In this document: in pieces, positions 1 through 9,016 of the stretch | Layout of the letters: each line of letters opens with the position of its first letter | Numbering within the stretch: position 1 is the stretch's first letter | Assembly (NCBI GenBank): GCA_012798435.1 | Contig: JAAZNF010000061.1 | Span: 51,155-115,154, forward strand | Reading direction: 5' to 3' | Source of the DNA: Myxococcales bacterium | GTDB lineage: Bacteria; Myxococcota; B64-G9 | DNA length: 64,000 nucleotides | The notes under the pieces: generated by a model | What the model was told of the DNA's origin: nothing | What the model saw: the letters and a program-made list of their open reading frames with translations, nothing else | The model's database searches: none | Translations under genes and position numbers: made by a program

Positions 1-609
1 CGGCGCGTCCAGCCAGCGCTCCCGCAGGCGCAGCCAGGGCAGCAGGTGGTTGAGCCACAGCACGTGCACCCAGTGGCGTACGTCGGCGATGATGCTCAGG
101 CTGCGCGGCAGCAGCAACTCCTGGCGCGGGGGGCCGGGCCGGATCTGCGGCAGGCGTTCCACCGCCACCTCGGCCAGGACGGGGACGACGCGAGCCCCGG
201 CCGAAAGCCGCTCACGCAGTTCAAGCCAGGGCAGCGAGGGCACTGAATCGCCCCGCACCAGGAAGAGGTCGGTCAGCCACAGGCCGTCCCGGTTCACGAG
301 GTTCGAGAGCGGCCGCAGGTAGTCCGGCAGCGGCCCCGGCGGCAGACCGGCGCGAAACACGCCCGCACCGTTGCAACCCGCCAGGAAGAGCCGCAGCGCC
401 TCGCGGGTGAGGAACAGGTTGTCCGGCAAGAGCAGCGTCTCCCCGCCCGCCTCCGACACCGGCGCGTCGAAGGCGAGCGAGGCGATCCCCAGCCGGCCCA
501 GGACGCCGGCCACCGCCGCGCCCAGCGTCTCGCCGCCCAGGAAGGCCTCCGCCGCCGGGTCGCCGAAGGGTTCGATGACAACTCCCGAGGGAACGATGCG
601 CGCCTTCAC
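1..609 (-). CDS. Hypothetical protein, partial (runs off left edge); GTG start overlapping the pfk stop (GTGA)
   Basis: Reverse-strand reading from GTG at 609 is open to position 1: VKARIVPSGVVIEPFGDPAAEAFLGGETLGAAVAGVLGRLGIASLAFDAPV...; absent from the ORF track because it has no stop in the window. Confidence 0.7.
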   Translation of the reverse strand, partial: MKARIVPSGVVIEPFGDPAAEAFLGGETLGAAVAGVLGRLGIASLAFDAPVSEAGGETLLLPDNLFLTREALRLFLAGCNGAGVFRAGLPPGPLPDYLRPLSNLVNRDGLWLTDLFLVRGDSVPSLPWLELRERLSAGARVVPVLAEVAVERLPQIRPGPPRQELLLPRSLSIIADVRHWVHVLWLNHLLPWLRLRERWLDAP

Positions 610-1925
610 GGCGTGTTCACCATCCTCTCGGGCTGCCCGGTGGACTCGAGCACCGACAGCCACAGCCCGCCGTTCGGGTCCACGTGCTTGCGCTCGCGCA
701 CCGCCTGCGGGATGGGGATATGGACGAAGAGGTTGTTCCAGCTTCCCACCATGACGTTGGTCTTGCCGGCCATGCCGGCGTGCACCGCGTGCTGGCCCAA
801 AAAGCCGCAGAAGATGCAGTCGCTGGGGATGGCCGGCACCGAGCGGATGATGTAGCTGGGGTCGATGTACTTGATGGAGTGCGGCAGCTTCTTTGCCTTG
901 AGGTGAGCGCCGATGCGCTCGCGCAGTAGTTGGCCGATGTCGCCCAATTTTTGGTTGCCGGAGGCGTCCTTGCCGAGATCCTGAGCGAAGAGGTTTTGCC
1001 CGGCGCCCTCGGCCACCACCACCACCGCGTGCCCGCGTCGCCGCAGCCGCGCCTCCAGCGCGGTCAGAAAGCCGTGCGGGCCGTCGAGGTCGAAGGGGAC
1101 CTCGGGGATGAGCACGAAGTTGACGTCCTTCTGGGCCAGCGCGGCCGAGGCGGCCACGAAGCCGGACTCGCGGCCCATGAGCTTCACGATGCCCACGCCA
1201 TTCTGGGCGCCCTCGGCCTCGGCGTGGGCGCAGCGGATGGCCTCCACCGAGGCGGACACCGCCGTCTCGAACCCGAACGAGCGCGACACCAGGTTGATGT
1301 CGTTGTCGATGGTCTTGGGGACGCCGACCACCGCGATGTGGCGTCGGCGCCGGGCGACCTCCTGGTAGATGGCCTGGGCGCCCTTGAGGGTGCCGTCGCC
1401 GCCGATCACCAGGAGGATGTTGACCTTGTTCTTCTCCAGCGTGTCGACCATGACCGCGGGATCCTGCGGCCCGCGCGAGGAGCCCAGCACCGTGCCCCCG
1501 TCCTGGTGGATGGTACGCACCGCGTCCAGGGTGAGCTCCTGGAGCGGCCAGCCTTCCTCGGGGTTGAGACCGGCGTAGCCGTAGCGTACCCCCAGCACCT
1601 TGCGCACGCCGTACACGTAGAAGAACTCATGCACCACGGCGCGGATGACGTCGTTCAGGCCCGGGCACAGCCCGCCGCAGGTGGCGATGGCGGCGGTGAC
1701 CTCGGCGGGCTCGAAGAAGAGCTTCTGGCGCGGGCCGGCGCGCTCGAAGCCGATGGGGGCCCGGCCCTCGGCGCAGGCGCGGCTCACCCGTCCGGCGTCG
1801 AGGTCGTACAGCACCCGCTCCTCGTCTCCGATGAAACGCTGGTAGCGCGCCGGGGAGGTCACGGTACAGGGGCCGAGGGTGGCGATGGCGGTGTCGGTGG
1901 GAAGAAACGGCTCGGTGGTCGGCAT
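606..1925 (-). CDS. pfkA: ATP-dependent 6-phosphofructokinase (long, plant/spirochaete-like PfkA clade)
   Basis: Motifs TCGGLCPGLNDVIR, IGGDGTLKGA (GGDGT rather than the PPi-type GGDD), PKTIDNDIN, MGRESGF. Confidence 0.93.
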   Translation of the reverse strand: MPTTEPFLPTDTAIATLGPCTVTSPARYQRFIGDEERVLYDLDAGRVSRACAEGRAPIGFERAGPRQKLFFEPAEVTAAIATCGGLCPGLNDVIRAVVHEFFYVYGVRKVLGVRYGYAGLNPEEGWPLQELTLDAVRTIHQDGGTVLGSSRGPQDPAVMVDTLEKNKVNILLVIGGDGTLKGAQAIYQEVARRRRHIAVVGVPKTIDNDINLVSRSFGFETAVSASVEAIRCAHAEAEGAQNGVGIVKLMGRESGFVAASAALAQKDVNFVLIPEVPFDLDGPHGFLTALEARLRRRGHAVVVVAEGAGQNLFAQDLGKDASGNQKLGDIGQLLRERIGAHLKAKKLPHSIKYIDPSYIIRSVPAIPSDCIFCGFLGQHAVHAGMAGKTNVMVGSWNNLFVHIPIPQAVRERKHVDPNGGLWLSVLESTGQPERMVNTP

Positions 1926-1928
1926 GGG

Positions 1929-3086
1929 CTATTCCTCCGGCAGGTTGAGGTACAGGCGCTCGGCGTAGGGATCGGCGCGGGTCACGACCTCGTAGTTGAT
2001 GGTGCCCGCCCAGGCGGCCATCTGCTCCGGGGTGATGCACTCCTCCCCCTGGCGGCCCAGCAGCACCACCTCGTCCTCCAGGACGACGCCCGGGATGTCG
2101 CTGACATCGGCCATGCACAGGTTCATGCACACCCGCCCGCGCAGCGGGGCGCGCTGGCCGCGCACCAGCACGTGCGCGGTGTTCGAGAGTTTGCGGTCGT
2201 AGCCGTTGCTGTACCCCACCGGCAGGATGGCCAGCCTGGTCTCGCGGGTGCAACGATAGCTGCAACCGTAGCCCACGTAGGCACCGCGCGGCACGGTCTT
2301 CACCTGGGCCACGCGCGTCTTCCAGCACATGGCCGGCTGCAACACCAGCGGCTCCCGCCCGGCTTGCAGCGCCGACAAGAAGGTCTCCTTCGAGGGCCAC
2401 AGGCCATAGAAGCCGATGCCGACCCGGGCCAGCGCGAAGTAGGTCTCGGGAAAGAGCACCGCCGCGGCGGTGCAGGCGGTGTGCGGGAACTCCACCTCGA
2501 ACCCCGCCTCGGCGATGAATTGCAGCAACTCTTTGAAGCGTGCGAGTTGCGCGCGGGCGACGTCGTGCTCGGTGGTGTCCTCGATGTTGGCGAAGTGGGT
2601 GTGCGCGCCCTCGAGCTTGAGCCACCGCGAGCCGCGCATGAGCTCCAGCGCCCGCCCCAGGTCCTCGCGCATGAACCCCAGCCGGTGGGTGCCGGTCTCG
2701 AGCTTGAGGTGGACCCGGGCCGGCCGGCCCTCCACGTGGCCCGCCTCGGCCAGCGCGCGCAGCGTCTCCTCGCTGGAGACGGTGACGGCGACGTCGAGCT
2801 CCACCGCCTGGGAGAGGTCCGCAAGCGGCACGTAGCCCATGATCAGAATGGGCGCCGTCACCCCCGAGCGCCGCAGCTCCAGCGCCTCGGTGAGGTTGAA
2901 CACCCCCAGCCAGTCGGCCCCGGCGCGTAAAGCCACCCGGGCCGCCGGCAGCATGCCGTGGCCGTAGGCCTCGCCCTTGACCACCGCCATGAGCCGGGTC
3001 TTGGGGGAAAGCAGCGCCCGGAAGCGCCGCAGGTTGTTGGCGAGCGCGCCAGCGTCGATCTCCAGCCAGGAAAGCGATGTGGGCAT
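1929..3086 (-). CDS. alr: Alanine racemase
   Basis: Alr fold motifs: WLEIDAGALANNLRRFR, LMAVVKGEAYGHG (PLP Lys region), CMNLCMADVSDIP, AGTINYEVVTR. Likely start MPTSLSWLEID at 3086. Confidence 0.92.
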   Translation of the reverse strand: MPTSLSWLEIDAGALANNLRRFRALLSPKTRLMAVVKGEAYGHGMLPAARVALRAGADWLGVFNLTEALELRRSGVTAPILIMGYVPLADLSQAVELDVAVTVSSEETLRALAEAGHVEGRPARVHLKLETGTHRLGFMREDLGRALELMRGSRWLKLEGAHTHFANIEDTTEHDVARAQLARFKELLQFIAEAGFEVEFPHTACTAAAVLFPETYFALARVGIGFYGLWPSKETFLSALQAGREPLVLQPAMCWKTRVAQVKTVPRGAYVGYGCSYRCTRETRLAILPVGYSNGYDRKLSNTAHVLVRGQRAPLRGRVCMNLCMADVSDIPGVVLEDEVVLLGRQGEECITPEQMAAWAGTINYEVVTRADPYAERLYLNLPEE

Positions 3087-3293
3087 GACCCCGATGCAAG
3101 CACAGGGAGGCTTTCCACGCAAGCAAAACGGGGGCCACGCGGCGGGGCGACCGAGGTCGGCCGTGGCCCGAGGAGAATTGTTCCAGCGCCTTTTTCTCTA
3201 TCCGAGCGATTTTGCTTGCCTTGCCCCATCGAATATGGTAGCGGATGCCCCTCGCGGATGCGGCCGCACATGGCCGCGAACAAGAGGTGTCAC

Positions 3294-3638
3294 ATGAAGA
3301 AGTCGCCGCTGGCCCAGGTGAAGGACAAGTTCGGCTCCAAGGACAAGCTGGTCGAGGAGATCCTCGCGGCCATCCCCAAGCCCGCCGACACCACCAAGGA
3401 AGAGCTGAAGAAGACGCTGCGCGCCCAGAGCAACCGAAAGCTCATGACGCTGCTCAAGAGGGAGCGCACCATCCAGGAGAAGTTCGGCTCCCGCGACAAG
3501 CTCATCGACTCCTTGGTGAAAGCCCGCATGGGCAAGGCCCAGAAGGAGGACAAGGAGTACCGCAAGGCCATCGCCTCGCTCTCCTCGGGCCGCCTGCTGG
3601 ATCTCGCCCGCCGCCACAAGCTGGCCAAGGGCGTCTAA
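3294..3638 (+). CDS. Small basic conserved hypothetical protein with internal two-fold repeat
   Basis: MKKSPLAQVKDKFGSKDKLVEEI...; internal repeats FGSKDKLV/FGSRDKLI; high K/R content. Confidence 0.8.
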   Translation: MKKSPLAQVKDKFGSKDKLVEEILAAIPKPADTTKEELKKTLRAQSNRKLMTLLKRERTIQEKFGSRDKLIDSLVKARMGKAQKEDKEYRKAIASLSSGRLLDLARRHKLAKGV

Positions 3639-3850
3639 CGCCTACTGCGTGATCTCCCGGACGCGCGCCGGCCAGGCGCGAAGATTCATCTCCTCGCCAT
3701 TCTCCCTGACCCACGGGGTGTTGTTGCGCCGTTCGTAGGCGGACGGAGCACCTTCTGGTAGCCAAGCCGACACACCCACTTCACCAAGACCAAGACCATC
3801 AAGAACATTCATTGTGCGGAAAAACAGAAGAGGGAAAACCCTGCCGACGT

Positions 3851-4900
3851 TCAGGGCTTGAGCTTGCGGATGGTGCGGCCGATGATGTCCTTGAAGCGCT
3901 GGTTGTCCTCGGTCTTCTGCAGGTACTCCAGCGCCGGCACCGCGCGCGGGTCGCCGGCGTCGCCCAGGGCGAACACCGCCTGCCGCCGCACGAAGAGGTC
4001 GGCGTGCTTGAGCAGGCGCAGCAGCGCCTCCACCGCCTCCTGGCTCCCCTGGATGCCGAGGAGCTTGATGGCCCGATCCTGTGCGGTCCGGTCCGAGGAC
4101 TCGAGCACCGCGATCTGGGCCTTCACGTCGATGAGCGACTTCATGGCAGTCAGCGCCTCGGCGGCTTCCTTCTTCACCTCCGGCACCACGTCGTCCGAGA
4201 CCAGCAGGTCGGCCAGCGGCCCCAGCGAGGCCGGGGTGCGCAGCTCCCCGAGCAGCCGCACCGCTCCCGCCTGGACCTGGTAGTTGTCGCGCCGCCACAG
4301 GGCGGAGAGCAGCAGTCCCTCCATCTCGGCCTGGCCCATGCCCTTGACCGCCAGCACCGCCTCGTGGCGAACGTCCTCCTCCGGATCGCCGAGCGCAGTG
4401 GTGATGGCCGCGCGCGCATCCGGCAGCGACACCACCGTCGACAGCAAGCGCACCGCCATCTGCCGCACCGCGCTCTTCTCGTGGCTGAGCCCGGCGATCA
4501 CCCGGTCCAGCGACTCCCGGGTGCAAAGACGCGCAAGCGCGCTCTGCGCCTCCTTGCGCACGAAGGGCTCCTCGTCGTCGGCCAGCGGGAAGATCCACTC
4601 GATGGCGCGAAGGGCGAGCGGCAACCCCAGGTTGCCCAGCGCCCGGGCGGCCGCGCCCCGTACCACGTAGTTCTCGTCGCGCAGCGCCTTGATCAGCGGC
4701 CCCACCGCCCGCTCGTCGGCGGTGCGACCGAGCAGGACCGCCGCCTTGAGCCGCACCTTGAACGAGGAGTCGGCGAGCTCCCCCGACAACATGGTGATGC
4801 GGTCGGCCTCTTCCGCTCGCGCCCCGCCCCCCGCCACGAGGCATGCCCACACGCATCCGATGACCGCAACCGTCTTTCGCATCCGCGCCTCGAAGGACAC
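3851..4900 (-). CDS. HEAT-repeat domain protein, exported
   Basis: Repeated HEAT/PBS-lyase-like units (VGPLIKALRDENYVVRGAAARALGNLG..., DPRAVPALEYL); N-terminal hydrophobic signal TVAVIGCVWACLVAGGGARA. Confidence 0.88.
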   Translation of the reverse strand: MSFEARMRKTVAVIGCVWACLVAGGGARAEEADRITMLSGELADSSFKVRLKAAVLLGRTADERAVGPLIKALRDENYVVRGAAARALGNLGLPLALRAIEWIFPLADDEEPFVRKEAQSALARLCTRESLDRVIAGLSHEKSAVRQMAVRLLSTVVSLPDARAAITTALGDPEEDVRHEAVLAVKGMGQAEMEGLLLSALWRRDNYQVQAGAVRLLGELRTPASLGPLADLLVSDDVVPEVKKEAAEALTAMKSLIDVKAQIAVLESSDRTAQDRAIKLLGIQGSQEAVEALLRLLKHADLFVRRQAVFALGDAGDPRAVPALEYLQKTEDNQRFKDIIGRTIRKLKP

Positions 4901-4978
4901 GCCTCGCCAGAATCCGCAGAGCGAGTTACCAGCTTGTGTGTATCACAACCCCTGGCCGCGCTCAAGGTTTTTTTCCTG

Positions 4979-5006
4979 TTGACTCCGCCGCGAGCGCCAT
5001 TGTATC
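4979..5006 (+). promoter_or_regulatory. Putative sigma-70 promoter for the HEAT lipoprotein
   Basis: TTGACT followed after 16 nt by TGTATC, ~65 nt upstream of the ATG at 5069. Confidence 0.35.
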
Positions 5007-5068
5007 CCTTTCGACCGATGGAGAGGACACCAGAAACCGTCTCGCAACCCTGCGAAAGGGGGTCGTCG

Positions 5069-6622
5069 ATGAGTCCCAAGATTGGCTGTCTGTGCCTGGT
5101 TCTGGCCTTCTCGTTCGCCGCCTTCGGCTGCTCGCGGGATTGCAAACCGGGTGAGGACCTGGACTGCTGGATCGGGGCACTCAAGAAACCCGAACAGGTC
5201 TCCAAGGCCCTGGACAACATCAAGCAAATCAATGACCCCAAGGCCGCCCCGGCCTTGATCGAGCTATTCTCCGCCTCGGCCGAGGAGCCCGAGATCCGCG
5301 AGCGGCTGGCCGAGATGTTCCGCAAGTGGAAGGTGAAAGAGGCGGCGAAGCCCATGATCGACGCGCTGGACTTCACCGTCGGCCCCAGCAAGGACGGCAA
5401 GAAGGCCAAGCGGATCAACCGGGCCAACCAGAAGATCGCCTCGGCCCTGGCCTCCCTGGGCGACCCGGCGGCGATCCAGGCCCTGACCCGCCTGCTCAAG
5501 TCCACCAAGGAGCCGGACGTCCAGCGTGCCGCCATCCGGGCGCTGGGCAAGCTGCGCGCCAAGGAGGTGGTGGACGACCTCATCCGCATGACCGAGGACG
5601 CCACCATCCTGCCGGTCATCCGCCTCAACGCCATCTACGCGCTGGGCGAGATCGGCGATCCCAAGGCCGTGCCCAACCTGATCATGGGCCTGTACCGCGA
5701 GAAGGCCTACTACTTCGCGCAGGCGCGCCTGGCGCTGGTCAAGATCGGCGAGCCGGCCGTGGACCTGCTGGTCAAGACCATGAACGGGGAGAACCCCGAC
5801 GCCAAGAAGCTCACCGAGGGCAACGTGGAGATCCTGGCCGGAGCACTGGAGGCCAACGCCGCCCTGGTGCTGGGCGACATCGGCAGCCCCCTGGCGGTGG
5901 AGCCGCTGCTCAAGATGATCGACAAGGTGGCCAAGTGGGAGGAGGAGACCAACCGCATCCTGGTGCAGACCCGCCTGTTCGCGGCGCTGGGCAACATCGG
6001 CGACCCGCGGGGCATCAAGGCCATCATGGGCTACCTGGACAAGGAACCCGACGAGAAGTACTGGGACGTACGGCTGATCTGCGCCACCGCGCTCAACACC
6101 ATCAGCGACCGCTCGGTGATCGGCGACATCTGGAAGCTCCTGGACAAGGGCGGCCATCCCCGCGCCCGCGCTCCGCTGGTCGAGCTGATTGGCAATCTGG
6201 CCACCGACGAAGCCCTGCCCAAGCTCAAGGACCTGCAGGCCAAGGAGAAGGACGTCACCTTGCAGCCGGTGATCGCGGACGCCATCAAGAAAGTCGAGGC
6301 CTACGGCCGGTGCCAGCAGAACGCCGGCTGCTGGCAGGGCCTGCTGGACGGCAAGGAAGCCGCGCTGCGCGAGCGGGCCATCTACGAGATCGGCCGCATT
6401 GGCGACGCCGGCTCGGTGGACGGGCTGCTCAAGTACATCGGCGACGAGTCGGAGAACGTCCGCTTCGCGCTGATGTTCGCCTTCGATAAATTGAAGTCCA
6501 AGAAGGTGGTCGGCCCGCTCGAACAACTGGTGGAGAAGGAAAAGGGCTCGGCCCGCTTCAACGTGGCCAACTTCAACTACCAGCTGGTCAACGCCCGCCT
6601 GCACCGGACCGCCACCCGCTGA
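5069..6622 (+). CDS. HEAT-repeat lipoprotein
   Basis: MSPKIGCLCLVLAFSFAAFGCSRDC (lipobox AAFGC), followed by multiple HEAT repeats (DPAAIQALTRLLKSTKEPDVQRAAIRALGKL). Confidence 0.88.
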   Translation: MSPKIGCLCLVLAFSFAAFGCSRDCKPGEDLDCWIGALKKPEQVSKALDNIKQINDPKAAPALIELFSASAEEPEIRERLAEMFRKWKVKEAAKPMIDALDFTVGPSKDGKKAKRINRANQKIASALASLGDPAAIQALTRLLKSTKEPDVQRAAIRALGKLRAKEVVDDLIRMTEDATILPVIRLNAIYALGEIGDPKAVPNLIMGLYREKAYYFAQARLALVKIGEPAVDLLVKTMNGENPDAKKLTEGNVEILAGALEANAALVLGDIGSPLAVEPLLKMIDKVAKWEEETNRILVQTRLFAALGNIGDPRGIKAIMGYLDKEPDEKYWDVRLICATALNTISDRSVIGDIWKLLDKGGHPRARAPLVELIGNLATDEALPKLKDLQAKEKDVTLQPVIADAIKKVEAYGRCQQNAGCWQGLLDGKEAALRERAIYEIGRIGDAGSVDGLLKYIGDESENVRFALMFAFDKLKSKKVVGPLEQLVEKEKGSARFNVANFNYQLVNARLHRTATR

Positions 6623-6664
6623 GGCCCTCGGCCCGCCGCCGGTCCCCGAACCGGCCGGCGCCCC

Positions 6665-7297
6665 TTGCATCCCGGCATGATCCCGCTTCGCCTCCAGGCG
6701 GCCCGCCGCAACGTGATCCCCCGTCCTCCCGACTGGGACAAGGCCTTCCGGCGCGGAGGAGCCATCTTCGTGGACCTCGGCTGCGGGCGTGGCGACCTGG
6801 CCCTGGAGCTGGCGCAGCGTTGCCCCGAACGGCGCGTGGTGGCGCTGGACAACCGCAAGAAGTGGATCGAGCGCCTGCGCCTGCGGGCGCAGCGACAGGG
6901 GGTGGCCAACCTGCGGGCCATCCGCTGCGATGCCACTCAGGATCTGCCGGTGCTGTTCCCTCCGGGCTCGGTGTCGGCCATCCTCATCCACCATCCGGAT
7001 CCCTGGTGGAAGAAGCGCCACCGCAAACGACGGTTGGTGCAGGTGGAGTGGATCGCGGAGTTGGCGCGCCTGCTGCAACCGGGCGGAGTGGTGTACCTCC
7101 AGACCGACGTCTTCGACATGGCCGAGGAGATGGCCGAACGGTTTGCCGCCGCCACGGGTTTTACGCCGCTGGATGCGGAGGCTTTCAAGCACAAGACGCT
7201 GCTCGGCATCCGCTCACACCGCGAGAAGCGCTGCCTTGCGCTGAACCTGCCCATCCGGCGCCTGGCCTACCGGCGCGTCGCCGGGGAGCCGCCATGA
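6665..7297 (+). CDS. trmB: tRNA (guanine-N7-)-methyltransferase-like SAM methyltransferase
   Basis: VDLGCGRGDLALELAQ, VVALDNRKKWIERL, HHPDPWWKKRHRKRRLVQ, YLQTDVFDMAEEM: TrmB signature. Start may be 6665 or 6677. Confidence 0.87.
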   Translation: MHPGMIPLRLQAARRNVIPRPPDWDKAFRRGGAIFVDLGCGRGDLALELAQRCPERRVVALDNRKKWIERLRLRAQRQGVANLRAIRCDATQDLPVLFPPGSVSAILIHHPDPWWKKRHRKRRLVQVEWIAELARLLQPGGVVYLQTDVFDMAEEMAERFAAATGFTPLDAEAFKHKTLLGIRSHREKRCLALNLPIRRLAYRRVAGEPP

Positions 7298-8088
7298 GCA
7301 CCGTGGTGTTCCTGGCGGACGCTCACCTGCGCGGGCGGGGCGATCGCAACCAGCGCGTGCTGGTCGAGTTCCTGCGATCCCGGCGCGCCGAACCCGGTGG
7401 CATCGTGGTGCTGGGGGACCTGTTCGAGTACTTCGCCGGGCGTAGCCGGCGGGCGGCCGCGGAATACGCGCCGGTCATCGAGGCGCTACGGCGTTTCGCC
7501 CCCTTCCACTACCTGGAGGGGAACCACGACTTCGATCTGTGCCCGCCAGCGCTGTTCCTCCCGCCCCAGTTTATACATCCCGGCCCGGTGTGCCTCTCCG
7601 TCCAGGGCGTGCGCCTGCTGCTCCGGCACGGCGACCGCGTCGCCCCGGGCGACCTCGGCACGCGCGCCCTGCGCGCGGCGCTGCAGAGCCGGGCGCTGCG
7701 CTGGCTGCGAGACCGGGTGTTGCCCGACAGCGGCGTGTTCGAGTTCGCCATGCGTTTCGCGGACTTCTCGCGGCGCGGCATCTGGCCCGGCCGGGGCCGC
7801 GAGGCGACCGAGATCCAGCGCTGGATGCGACGGGAGATGAAGACCCAAGGCGCGCGGGCCGGGGTCTTCGCCCATACCCACCAGGGGTTGCTGGCGCGGG
7901 CGCCGGAAGGGCTGCTGGCCAACCCGGGCCGAGCCACGCCCGGCGGCAGCTACCTGGAGCTCGCGTCCGGCCACATGACCTTGCGCTCGTTCCCGGAAGG
8001 CAACATCCTGCACCCCGGGCCGCTGCCCATCGACCCTAGCTGCCGTACAACACCCACACCACCACCGCCGTCCACAACAAACCGTTGA
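7294..8088 (+). CDS. Metallophosphoesterase, UDP-2,3-diacylglucosamine diphosphatase-like (LpxH family)
   Basis: FLADAHLRG, VLGDLFEYF, LEGNHDFD, LRHGDRV, FAHTHQG metallophosphoesterase motifs; ATGA overlap with trmB. Confidence 0.82.
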   Translation: MSTVVFLADAHLRGRGDRNQRVLVEFLRSRRAEPGGIVVLGDLFEYFAGRSRRAAAEYAPVIEALRRFAPFHYLEGNHDFDLCPPALFLPPQFIHPGPVCLSVQGVRLLLRHGDRVAPGDLGTRALRAALQSRALRWLRDRVLPDSGVFEFAMRFADFSRRGIWPGRGREATEIQRWMRREMKTQGARAGVFAHTHQGLLARAPEGLLANPGRATPGGSYLELASGHMTLRSFPEGNILHPGPLPIDPSCRTTPTPPPPSTTNR

Positions 8089-8905
8089 GCAAAGAAGGCC
8101 AGTCCGTGACCAGCGCGTCGGTGGGCGTGCGGTCGGAGCGCGCACGCACCAGGTGCAGATAGCGCAGGATCCCGACCACCGGGAAGGGCCAGCTGAACAA
8201 GAGCTGTGTGCCGTGGAACTTGGATACCGTCATGGGCGAGACGGTGTAGAACAGGTACGACACCACCGTGGCCGCGGCGGCGATCCACTCGGCCGCGATC
8301 AGCGAACGCACCCCGTACCCGGCCAGGGCCGAACGGGTGTTGGCCGAGGAGTCGCGCATCAGGCGCAGCTCATGGTGCCGCTTGCCCAGGCCGAGGAGCG
8401 CCGCCAGCCAGAAGGTGCACAGCAGCAGAAAGGGTGAGATGACCACCTCGATGGCCAGCGCCCCGCCGACCACCCGCAGCAGGAACCCCGCGGCGATGCA
8501 GGCCACGTCGACAAAGGCCACTCTCTTCAGAAAACGCGAATACAGCAGGTTGAGCGCCAGGTAGCCCACTCCCACCGCAAGAAACGATAGAGACAGCCAC
8601 GCCGCCCACGCCAGACCCAGCACCGAAAGCAACGCGGCGAACCGCAGCGCCGAGGCGGGCCGGATGATCCCCGCGGCCACCGGGCGCTTCTGCTTGAGCG
8701 GGTGGAGCCGATCGAAGGCCGCGTCCAGCACGTCGTTCACCGCGTAGATGGCCGAGCTGAGCAGGCAGAAGGCCGCGAAGGCTTGCAGCGCGCGGAGAGA
8801 CGAACCGGCATCCAACAGCTGCTGGGCGAACACCAGCGGTCCCAGCACGAAGAGGTTTTTTACCCAGTGCCTCGGTCGCAGCAGGGCGATCCAACTCGCC
8901 ACCAT
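8036..8905 (-). CDS. UbiA-family prenyltransferase, decaprenyl-phosphate phosphoribosyltransferase-like
   Basis: RPRHWVKNLFVLGPLVFA, NDVLDAAFDRLHPLKQKRPVAAG: motif pattern of the Rv3806c/DPPR-synthase-like branch of UbiA. Confidence 0.85.
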   Translation of the reverse strand: MVASWIALLRPRHWVKNLFVLGPLVFAQQLLDAGSSLRALQAFAAFCLLSSAIYAVNDVLDAAFDRLHPLKQKRPVAAGIIRPASALRFAALLSVLGLAWAAWLSLSFLAVGVGYLALNLLYSRFLKRVAFVDVACIAAGFLLRVVGGALAIEVVISPFLLLCTFWLAALLGLGKRHHELRLMRDSSANTRSALAGYGVRSLIAAEWIAAAATVVSYLFYTVSPMTVSKFHGTQLLFSWPFPVVGILRYLHLVRARSDRTPTDALVTDWPSLLNGLLWTAVVVWVLYGS

Positions 8906-8945
8906 GTTCCCCTCTATAGCCGTTTTTCCATGGTTTTACCAATAA

Positions 8946-8974
8946 TTGACTTTGCCACTGGGATGACCTATCGT
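8946..8974 (+). promoter_or_regulatory. Putative sigma-70 promoter
   Basis: TTGACT-17 nt-TATCGT upstream of the ATG at 9017. Confidence 0.4.
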
Positions 8975-9016
8975 GAGCCCGATCGTTTTTCCTGCATGGT
9001 TTTTTCGAGGTGCCAC

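Noticed and set aside
2019-3086. Alanine racemase with VVKGEAYGHG instead of the usual VVKANAYGHG as a possible inactive enzyme
   Set aside because: The PLP-binding Lys and the rest of the conserved motifs are intact; a two-residue variation alone does not support loss of function.
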